The position numbers were made by a program, and so were the translations under genes. A stretch of DNA of 20,326 nucleotides from an uncultured Gammaproteobacteria bacterium (GTDB lineage: Bacteria > Pseudomonadota > Gammaproteobacteria > Chromatiales > Chromatiaceae): NCBI GenBank assembly GCA_937926265.1, contig CALAZS010000069.1, positions 1-20,326 of the forward strand. The letters run 5' to 3'. The notes beneath the pieces were generated by a model. That model made no database searches and was not told where the DNA came from. It saw nothing but the letters and a program-made list of their open reading frames with translations. Below, in pieces: positions 6,262 through 12,286 of this stretch (position 1 is its first letter; the number at the start of each line of letters is the position of its first letter).

Positions 6262-6996
6262 TTATTCTAGAGGTGTTCTGGCGATAGCCCAAAGCTGAAT
6301 TCTTATGTCGCTTTTGTGGTTAAACAGGCTGGTGATGGTATTAGCGATGGTATTAGCAGTGGCACCGGTAGTGACAACATCATCAACAATGGCAATGTGA
6401 GCCGGAAAATTTTGATCATTATTAGGGCTGCTTTCAACTTTAAAAGCATTTTCAAGGTTTCTTAAACGGGCAGATTTATTTAATTGGTGTTGTGCCCTGG
6501 ATTTAGATGTTCTGGAAACCAGTTTGTGGTTTACAGGTATGCCTGAGTAATTGCTGATTTTATCTGCGAGCCATAAAGCCTGGTTAAAACCGCGTTCCCG
6601 TGTCCTTGATGGATGCAGTGGCACTGGTACCAGCACATCAGGAAAAGCAATATCTGAAGCGTCCAGTTGTCTGCAAAAAAGCTCAGCAACGACCCTGCCG
6701 CTTGTCAGGTTGCCTGAGAATTTAAAATTCCTGATCAGGTTGACGATTTCTCCGCGGTACTGAAACGGGATAAAGCTTTGATGAAACTGCGGTGGCTGGC
6801 TTTGGCATTGCGGGCAAAGCACCTGCGAATCGGTTTCCAAAGGAAGGGAACAACGTGAACAGCAATGCCGGTTGGACTTCAACTGGCTAATGCACTGGCT
6901 GCAAATCGACAGGTTACCCTGTCCGGGAGACCTGCAGATCAGACAGGTCGGCTGAAAAAAGATGTTTTGTAGTTTATTTATACAGTTGTTAATCAT
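6262..6996 (-). CDS. comF: ComF family phosphoribosyltransferase-like protein
   Basis: ComF/GntX family protein, 244 aa. The N-terminal zinc-ribbon part has Cys pairs at 18/21, 32/35, 46/49 and 61/64. The C-terminal phosphoribosyltransferase fold carries FQYRGEIVNLIRNFKFSG (about 78-95), VPVPLHPSRTRERGFNQA (about 123-140) and the PRPP-binding loop DDVVTTGAT at 205-213. In naturally competent bacteria ComF is a cytosolic factor for DNA uptake; outside them the role is unclear (E. coli GntX). No other competence gene is in the window. The start at 6996 is supported by GGGAAGG just upstream on the minus strand. It diverges from bioB, and the left half of the probable BirA operator touches its start codon, so biotin control might reach this gene too. 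An ANTI-ANTI duplication lies at 214-221. Confidence 0.9.
   Translation of the reverse strand: MINNCINKLQNIFFQPTCLICRSPGQGNLSICSQCISQLKSNRHCCSRCSLPLETDSQVLCPQCQSQPPQFHQSFIPFQYRGEIVNLIRNFKFSGNLTSGRVVAELFCRQLDASDIAFPDVLVPVPLHPSRTRERGFNQALWLADKISNYSGIPVNHKLVSRTSKSRAQHQLNKSARLRNLENAFKVESSPNNDQNFPAHIAIVDDVVTTGATANTIANTITSLFNHKSDIRIQLWAIARTPLE
6334..6357. repeat. 12-bp perfect tandem duplication inside comF
   Basis: GATGGTATTAGC occurs twice in succession (6334-6345, 6346-6357). On the coding strand it gives ANTI-ANTI directly after the PRPP loop, in the helix that follows the catalytic loop. Confidence 0.92.
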
Positions 6997-7018
6997 GACG
7001 ACCTTCCCTGGTTGACAG
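6986..7018. promoter_or_regulatory. Probable BirA operator (BioO)
   Basis: TTGTTAATC (6986-6994), 15 bases, then GGTTGACAG (7010-7018). The proteobacterial BirA signal is TTGTAAACC, about 14-16 bases, GGTTTACAA; each half here matches 7 of 9. The right half contains the likely bioB -35 hexamer TTGACA, so the biotin-bound repressor would block polymerase. The left half reaches the comF start codon. The position between divergent genes resembles the E. coli bio operator. Identification is by consensus only; birA is not in the window. Confidence 0.6.
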
Positions 7019-7039
7019 ATATTCCTGAAACTTTACACT
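7012..7039 (+). promoter_or_regulatory. Sigma-70 type promoter of the bio operon
   Basis: -35 TTGACA (7012-7017, 6 of 6), 16-base spacer, -10 TACACT (7034-7039, 4 of 6). Transcription would start near 7046, leaving a short leader before the bioB ATG at 7072. Confidence 0.6.
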
Positions 7040-7071
7040 GCCTGCTTGGCAAAATCACCTGGATATTATCC

Positions 7072-8091
7072 ATGACAACAAAACATGACTGGACGGTAGA
7101 GGAAATTGAATCTCTGCTGGCACTGCCTTTTAATGATTTGCTCTACCAGGCACATACCATTCACCGTCAGCATTTTGACCACAACCAGGTACAGGTCAGT
7201 ACCCTGCTAAGTATTAAAACCGGGGCCTGTCCGGAAGACTGTGGTTACTGTTCCCAGAGCGCAAAATATGACACGGGCCTGGAACGCGAACGACTGATGC
7301 CGCTCGATGAGGTGATCAGCAATGCCAAACAGGCCAGGCAGAAGGGTGCAACCCGATTCTGCATGGGTGCTGCATGGCGCAATCCTACTGACAAGAATCT
7401 AGAGAAAGTTGTTGAAATGGTTTCTGCGGTGCGTGACCTTGGCATGGAAACCTGCGTTACTCTGGGTATGCTGAATCAGCAACAGGCTGAAAGATTAAAA
7501 CAGGCCGGCCTGGATTATTACAACCATAATCTTGATACTTCACCCGAGTTTTACGGTAACGTCATTACCACCAGAACCTACCAGGACCGCCTTGATACGA
7601 TTTCACATGTTCGCGATGTCGGTATAAACGTCTGTTCAGGTGGCATTCTCGGCATGGGTGAGTCGCGTCGTGACAGGGCTTCAATGCTGTGTGAACTGGC
7701 GAACATGGAAAAGCATCCTGAATCTGTGCCAATAAATATGCTGGTCAGAATCGAAGGTACGCCCATGTTCGGTAATGAAGAGATGGATCACCTTGAGTTT
7801 ATCCGAACGATAGCGGTTGCACGTATTCTTATGCCGGAGTCGTATGTGCGTCTTTCTGCCGGGCGAACTGATATGGTGGATGAAACCCAGGCGCTGTGCT
7901 TTTTTGCCGGTGCCAATTCCATTTTCTATGGCGATCAGTTGTTAACCACCGATAACCCTGAAACCGATAAAGACCAGCTGTTGTTTAAGCGCCTTGGCAT
8001 CAATACCGAAGAAAAGGTTGAGATGGAGGTTAAGGCGGCCAAAACCTGTCATAACCCGGAAACACCTTTGACGGAATCTTCTCTCAGCTGA
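7072..8091 (+). CDS. bioB: Biotin synthase (BioB)
   Basis: Radical SAM enzyme that inserts sulfur into dethiobiotin, the last step of biotin synthesis. With the ATG at 7072 the protein is 339 aa and its key residues fall on exactly the E. coli numbers: C53, C57 and C60 bind the [4Fe-4S] cluster (ACPEDCGYC), and C97, C128, C188 and R260 bind the [2Fe-2S] cluster that supplies sulfur. Other conserved blocks: STLLSIKTG, TRFCMGAAW, YYNHNLDTSPEFYG and SAGRTDMVDETQALCF. A longer frame from TTG 7012 exists but would start inside the -35 promoter hexamer, so I reject it. First gene of the bio operon; it is probably repressed by BirA through the operator at 6986-7018. The ribosome site before 7072 is weak. 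Confidence 0.97.
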   Translation: MTTKHDWTVEEIESLLALPFNDLLYQAHTIHRQHFDHNQVQVSTLLSIKTGACPEDCGYCSQSAKYDTGLERERLMPLDEVISNAKQARQKGATRFCMGAAWRNPTDKNLEKVVEMVSAVRDLGMETCVTLGMLNQQQAERLKQAGLDYYNHNLDTSPEFYGNVITTRTYQDRLDTISHVRDVGINVCSGGILGMGESRRDRASMLCELANMEKHPESVPINMLVRIEGTPMFGNEEMDHLEFIRTIAVARILMPESYVRLSAGRTDMVDETQALCFFAGANSIFYGDQLLTTDNPETDKDQLLFKRLGINTEEKVEMEVKAAKTCHNPETPLTESSLS

Positions 8092-8098
8092 CTGCGCT

Positions 8099-8153
8099 GA
8101 ATTGATCCCAGAATTGATCCCAGAATTGACCCCAGAATTGACCCCAGAGTTGA
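8099..8153. repeat. 12-bp tandem repeat array between bioB and bioF
   Basis: Two copies of GAATTGATCCCA (8099-8110, 8111-8122), two of GAATTGACCCCA (8123-8134, 8135-8146) and a partial unit GAGTTGA (8147-8153). The T-to-C change splits the array into two identical pairs, as if a pair had been copied. It begins 7 bases after the bioB stop. The repeats keep frame in all six readings, so open frames across them are not evidence of coding. Confidence 0.93.
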
Positions 8154-8185
8154 ATGGGACCAATGCCTTTAGAGTCAATCCCATT
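8153..8185. repeat. Inverted repeat before bioF
   Basis: AATGGGA (8153-8159) and TCCCATT (8179-8185) can form a 7-bp stem with a 19-base loop, ending 11 bases before the bioF start. GTCAAT (8174-8179) inside it could instead pair with ATTGAC in the repeat array, so alternative foldings are possible. Confidence 0.5.
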
Positions 8186-8196
8186 TGTGAACATTG

Positions 8197-9366
8197 ATGA
8201 ATACAGCTGAACTCGAAAATGACCTGGCTCGACGCAAAGCCGATTCCCTGTATCGCTCCCGGTTGACAGTTGACTCAGCCCCGGGCACTTTGCTTGAGGT
8301 AAATGGTAAGCGCTTACTTTCATTTTGTTCCAATGATTATCTAGGGCTGGCAAATCACCAGCAACTCAAGAAAGCCTTTGTTGATGCAGCTCAAACCTGG
8401 GGTGTTGGCAGTGGTTCGGCACACCTGGTAACGGGGCACAGCCGGATTCATCACGAGCTTGAAGAACGCCTTGCAGAGTTTACCGGGCGTCAGCGGGCGC
8501 TGCTTTTTTCATCCGGTTACATGGCCAACCTGGCACTTATCAATGCATTCCTGGATAAAAATGACCAGCTGTACCAGGACCGTTTAAACCATGCTTCTTT
8601 AATCGATGCGGGTAACCTGAGTCCTGCGAAACTGCGGCGTTATCAACATGCGGATATTTCATCGCTGGAGCGGATGCTGGATGACCCGGTTGAAGGTAAA
8701 AAAATGATCGTCACAGACGGCGTCTTCAGTATGGATGGTGATATTGCACCGCTAGATCAGCTTGCCAGGCTATCATCAACAAATGATGCGCTGTTGGCAG
8801 TGGATGATGCACATGGCTTTGGCGTGTTGGGCAAACATGGTGCCGGTAGCCTGGAATATTTTCACCTGAACACAAAACAGGTGCCATTGTTAATGTGTAC
8901 TTTGGGGAAAGCAATGGGCGCAGCCGGCGCTTTTATTGCCGGAGATGAAGTTTATATTGAAACGCTTATTCAGAAAGCGCGCAGTTATATTTATACAACG
9001 GCGCAACCGGCTGCAGTCGCTGCAGCAGCCCTGGCGGCAATTGAATTACAGGCAACTGAAAGCTGGCGCAGGGATAAAGTACTTGAGCTGGTAGCGTATT
9101 TTAAAAAGGGTGCCGGGCAACTGGGATTAGCATTGCCTGAATCGAATACGCCAATTCAGCCCTTAATTACCGGGAATGCCGCAACTGCAGGTGCGTGGGC
9201 AAAAGCGCTTCGGGACCGGGGAATACTGGTTACCGCGATTCGTCCTCCGACAGTGCCTCAGAACACGGCACGACTGCGTATCACTTTTTCAGCAGATCAT
9301 ACTGAGCAACAAGTTGATCAGTTACTTGATGCACTTGAAGTAATCGCAAACAGGGAAAATGCATGA
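8197..9366 (+). CDS. bioF: 8-amino-7-oxononanoate synthase (BioF)
   Basis: PLP enzyme that condenses pimeloyl-ACP (or -CoA) with L-alanine to give 8-amino-7-oxononanoate. The 389-aa protein has the BioF pattern: SNDYLGLANH (45-54), GSGSAHLVTGHS (71-82), the SSGYMAN block, NHASLIDA with H132, VDDAHGFGV (202-210) with D203/H206 around the cofactor, and LGKAMGAAGAF with the PLP-binding Lys-238. The C-terminal domain ends with TAIRPPTVPQNTARLRITFSA split over the substrate region. I start at ATG 8197; an in-frame TTG at 8194 only adds one Met. No strong ribosome site precedes it; the structured, repeat-containing 105-bp gap after bioB may therefore affect its expression. The stop overlaps bioH by 4 bases. 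Confidence 0.96.
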   Translation: MNTAELENDLARRKADSLYRSRLTVDSAPGTLLEVNGKRLLSFCSNDYLGLANHQQLKKAFVDAAQTWGVGSGSAHLVTGHSRIHHELEERLAEFTGRQRALLFSSGYMANLALINAFLDKNDQLYQDRLNHASLIDAGNLSPAKLRRYQHADISSLERMLDDPVEGKKMIVTDGVFSMDGDIAPLDQLARLSSTNDALLAVDDAHGFGVLGKHGAGSLEYFHLNTKQVPLLMCTLGKAMGAAGAFIAGDEVYIETLIQKARSYIYTTAQPAAVAAAALAAIELQATESWRRDKVLELVAYFKKGAGQLGLALPESNTPIQPLITGNAATAGAWAKALRDRGILVTAIRPPTVPQNTARLRITFSADHTEQQVDQLLDALEVIANRENA

Positions 9367-10172
9367 GTCTCTGGTATGAAACCATTGCGGAAGGTGAAGA
9401 AAGCAGTGAGCTTAATGATCTTGTATTACTTCATGGCTGGGGAATGAACTCTGCCGTCTGGCAGCCTTTACTCGGTCAATTGCAGTCAGTTTTCCGGGTG
9501 ACATTAATTGATTTACCTGGCCATGGGTATAGCCAGGAGGGGCATAGTCAAGTATCAAAACTGGTAAACGGCTCATTGGAAGAATGGGTTACTGCCATTG
9601 CAGCCATGTTGCCGGAGAAGTCAATTTTACTGGGTTGGTCATTAGGTGGTTTGGTTGCACTTAAGCTGGCTTTAAACAATCCGGATAAGTTGTCGGGCGT
9701 CATACTGATGACAGCAACGCCAAGTTTCATGCAACGGGATGACTGGGCCTGTGCAATGGAAAAAAATACGTTGGAAAACTTTGCTAAAAATTTAAAAGAA
9801 AATACCAAGTCCACATTGAACCGGTTTTTATCATTGCAAATCCAGGGCTGTGATGATGCGCGTAATTTACTCAAGCAATTAAAGTCAGGCTTTTCTGCCA
9901 GGCCACAGGCCCAACAACATGCTCTGGAAACCGGTCTGTCATTCTTGCATGACGTTGATATCAGGGATGAGGTTGCAGGCCTGTCTGTTCCCTCATTGTG
10001 GGTTTACGGTGAAAAAGACACGCTTGTACCTGCATGCTCATCTGAAGAAATAATAAACCATTTGCCCGGGGCGACAGTCAAACAGATCAAAGGAGCGGGC
10101 CATGTGCCATTTCTTTCTCACATGAACGAGACGCTGCAGGAAATAATTAACTGGAAACAGGCTAATGTCTGA
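9363..10172 (+). CDS. bioH: Pimeloyl-ACP methyl ester esterase (BioH)
   Basis: Alpha/beta hydrolase that removes the methyl group from pimeloyl-ACP methyl ester, ending the disguised fatty-acid cycles begun by BioC. At 269 aa it is a little longer than E. coli BioH. The catalytic triad is visible: Ser-93 in LGWSLGG, Asp-219 in GEKDTLVPA and His-247 in GAGHVPFLSH. The oxyanion-loop motif LLHGWGMNSAVW lies at about 22-33, matching the WGMN of BioH. The gene overlaps bioF by 4 bases (ATGA) and bioC by 8 bases, so translation is coupled. Placing bioH inside the bio operon next to bioC fits their paired action; in E. coli bioH is elsewhere. Family is certain and context makes the specific function very likely. 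Confidence 0.94.
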   Translation: MSLWYETIAEGEESSELNDLVLLHGWGMNSAVWQPLLGQLQSVFRVTLIDLPGHGYSQEGHSQVSKLVNGSLEEWVTAIAAMLPEKSILLGWSLGGLVALKLALNNPDKLSGVILMTATPSFMQRDDWACAMEKNTLENFAKNLKENTKSTLNRFLSLQIQGCDDARNLLKQLKSGFSARPQAQQHALETGLSFLHDVDIRDEVAGLSVPSLWVYGEKDTLVPACSSEEIINHLPGATVKQIKGAGHVPFLSHMNETLQEIINWKQANV

Positions 10173-11046
10173 TCAGCAACGCAATACAATAGATAAGCTG
10201 GAAGTGCGCAGGGCTTTTTCCCGCTCGGCTGATAGTTATGATGAAGTTGCGATCCTGCAACGTGAAATAGGCAACCGCATGGTTGAGCGTCTTGATTATG
10301 TCAAACTTGAACCAAAGATTATTCTGGACGCGGGTGCAGGAACTGGTCACTGCAGTGAGCTGTTATTACAGCGCTACACCAAGGCCAAAATTATATCCCT
10401 TGATTTTGCTTTACCGCTGTTAAGCAAAGCAGGTAAACGTGGGCGCTGGTTGCGCAGGCCGAATTGCCTGTGCGGGGATTTTGAGCAACTGCCCTTGGCT
10501 GATCAAAGTGTTGACCTGGTGTTTTCAAATGTTGCGATTCAATGGTGTACTGACCTGCCAAAAGCTTTCAGAGAGTTTATCCGTGTACTTAAGCCCAATG
10601 GTTTATTGATGTTCTCCACTTTTGGACCGGATACCTTAAAAGAATTAAAAGCGGCATGGGCACAAGTTGATGATCAAACTCATACCAGTGAGTTTGTTGA
10701 TATGCACGATATCGGCGATATGCTGGTTCATTCACAGTACGCTGATCCGGTTATGGATGCTGAGCACCTTACCCTGACTTATGAAACGGTTAACGGCCTG
10801 GTTAAGGATCTGAAAAGTCTTGGTGCCCACAATGCCACGCAAAAGCGTCATAAGGGAATGACTGGCAAAAAACGTTGGCAGAGTATGCTAAATGCATATG
10901 AGCAGTTTCGGGTTGATGGTCGTTTGCCGGCAACTTATGAAGTTGTCTATGGACATGCCTGGCGGCCTGAAAAACTTCACATACAATCGGTCAGTGACAA
11001 CGGTGATGTGTTCGTGCCAGTTAATCTCGTCGGTAAAAACACATGA
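10165..11046 (+). CDS. bioC: Malonyl-ACP O-methyltransferase (BioC)
   Basis: SAM-dependent methyltransferase that caps malonyl-ACP as a methyl ester so that fatty acid synthesis can build the pimeloyl chain. The 293-aa protein begins with the BioC hallmark VRRAFSRSADSYDEVAILQREIG (conserved parts RRAFSRSA and YDE), then the SAM-binding glycine motif LDAGAGTGHCS (about 54-64), LPLADQSVDLVFSNVAIQWC (quoted in part), FREFIRVLKPNG and FSTFGPDTLKEL, all typical of the family. It overlaps bioH by 8 bases and bioD by 4. No separate promoter or strong ribosome site is evident, consistent with an internal operon position. Confidence 0.95.
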   Translation: MSDQQRNTIDKLEVRRAFSRSADSYDEVAILQREIGNRMVERLDYVKLEPKIILDAGAGTGHCSELLLQRYTKAKIISLDFALPLLSKAGKRGRWLRRPNCLCGDFEQLPLADQSVDLVFSNVAIQWCTDLPKAFREFIRVLKPNGLLMFSTFGPDTLKELKAAWAQVDDQTHTSEFVDMHDIGDMLVHSQYADPVMDAEHLTLTYETVNGLVKDLKSLGAHNATQKRHKGMTGKKRWQSMLNAYEQFRVDGRLPATYEVVYGHAWRPEKLHIQSVSDNGDVFVPVNLVGKNT

Positions 11047-11726
11047 GTGCTTTTTTTGTCACCGGTACAGACACTGACGCAGGCAAAACCCTGGTAACAT
11101 TGGCCTTGATGCAGGTCTTACAGGATCAGGGGTTGAGCGTAAACGGCTTTAAGCCGGTTGCGGCCGGTATTGATGAAAATGGACTTAATCCAGATGCGCT
11201 GTTACTGCAGGCCAAGTCCAGTAATGAATTAGCTTACCAACAGGTTAATCCCTACCTGTTTGAGCCGGCTATAGCACCCCATATAGCAGCTGCCCATGTT
11301 GAACAGGAAATTAACCTGGCAAAGATAAACAAGGCTTTCATTGAGGTGAAGTCTTCAGCCGATGTTGTCCTGGTTGAAGGTGCCGGTGGCTGGCTGGTGC
11401 CAATTAACAACAGACAGGATGTGGCAGACATTGCCCTGGAAAATGATCTGCCGGTGATTTTGGTTGTCGGTTTAAAACTTGGCTGTATTAATCATGCACG
11501 TTTAACTACTGAATCGATACAGGCTAAAGGTGGCCGACTGGTCGGATGGGTTGGCAGCTTGATAGACCGCCAAATGATAAATATCGAAGAAAACATTCAG
11601 ACTTTAAAGCAATATATAATGGCTGATTGTCTTGGTGTAATACCCTTTTTGGAAAAGGCCGATGACAAGAAGGCTGCATCATATATTGATGTTGATAAAT
11701 TAAGGCAATTGCCTGGATTGGATTAA
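11043..11726 (+). CDS. bioD: Dethiobiotin synthetase (BioD)
   Basis: ATP-dependent carboxylase that closes the ureido ring of 7,8-diaminononanoate to give dethiobiotin. The 227-aa protein carries the P-loop GTDTDAGKT (about 8-16), GFKPVAAG with the catalytic Lys at about 38, the NPDALLLQ segment, VNPYLFEPAIAPHIAA, VLVEGAGGWLVPI and VILVVGLKLGCINHA, which match E. coli BioD block by block. The start overlaps bioC (ATGA). The stop TAA is followed without any gap by the ATG of the SCO-like gene, so transcription must continue into the copper genes. bioA, the remaining pathway gene, is not in the window and must lie elsewhere or be replaced. Confidence 0.96.
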   Translation: MSAFFVTGTDTDAGKTLVTLALMQVLQDQGLSVNGFKPVAAGIDENGLNPDALLLQAKSSNELAYQQVNPYLFEPAIAPHIAAAHVEQEINLAKINKAFIEVKSSADVVLVEGAGGWLVPINNRQDVADIALENDLPVILVVGLKLGCINHARLTTESIQAKGGRLVGWVGSLIDRQMINIEENIQTLKQYIMADCLGVIPFLEKADDKKAASYIDVDKLRQLPGLD

Positions 11727-12281
11727 ATGAAAATACGAATACTTTTATCCCTGGTGATTATGATCATACTGTCTGCCTGCGAACAGGCAGGCCAGCCTGA
11801 ATCAGTCGGCAAAAAACTCATGCCACCCAAACCTTTGACGGGCATGGTGCTGGTTGATGATCAGAACAACGCACTGCCAATTGATCTGTTAAAAAACAGT
11901 TACCACTATGTATTGCTGGCAGAGTCCGCCTGTGACGAGTTTTGTATGCAATATATCGATCTTACCCGCGAAGCGATTCAACAAGTCTCGACGGCCTATT
12001 CAATTTCAAAACCGGTTAAACAGCTGCTTGTTTTAGGTTATGAACCTGATAAAGCCTGGCTTGAAAAACTCAAGCAGGAAAATCCGCGGATTACCGTGAC
12101 AGTTTTAACGCCTGCGATCTGGTCAATATTTACCCTGCCATTCAACCAGGTGGCCACTGACATGGTAGGTTCGCCGTTATTTCTGGTTGATCCTCGTGGC
12201 TTTATCATGATTGTGTATGATGATCTTGATGAATCAGCACCATTGGTCAGTGACCTCAGATCCCTGGACGCACAGCCTTAA
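11727..12281 (+). CDS. SCO/thioredoxin-fold-like lipoprotein, probable oxidase assembly factor
   Basis: 184-aa protein with a lipoprotein signal (LSAC, lipidated Cys-18) and a short linker. The rest looks like a reduced SCO/peroxiredoxin fold: YVLLAESACDEFCMQY holds a CxxxC pair (C69, C73) where SCO proteins have their copper-binding CxxxC, and SPLFLVDPRGFIMIVYDD matches the late strand of that fold (usually FLIDPxG). The histidine that SCO proteins use as third copper ligand, just before this strand, is not seen; the place reads ATDMVGSP. A classical SCO copper role is thus uncertain and a thiol-disulfide role is possible. The start follows the bioD stop with zero gap, and ccoI begins 5 bases after the end. 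Sitting next to a copper ATPase of cbb3 assembly supports work in cytochrome oxidase maturation; that is inference. Confidence 0.68.
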   Translation: MKIRILLSLVIMIILSACEQAGQPESVGKKLMPPKPLTGMVLVDDQNNALPIDLLKNSYHYVLLAESACDEFCMQYIDLTREAIQQVSTAYSISKPVKQLLVLGYEPDKAWLEKLKQENPRITVTVLTPAIWSIFTLPFNQVATDMVGSPLFLVDPRGFIMIVYDDLDESAPLVSDLRSLDAQP

Positions 12282-12286
12282 AATTC

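Noticed and set aside
7012..7071. Longer bioB from TTG at 7012
   Set aside because: It would start within the -35 hexamer, and the ATG at 7072 puts every cluster ligand on the E. coli residue number.
8099..8153. CRISPR-like array
   Set aside because: Units are contiguous 12-mers without spacers and no cas gene is present.
8084..8353. Minus-strand frames with GQFW/DQFW or NSGV repeats across the bioB-bioF array
   Set aside because: A 12-bp repeat opens all frames; no ribosome site, and the frame covers the bioF start.
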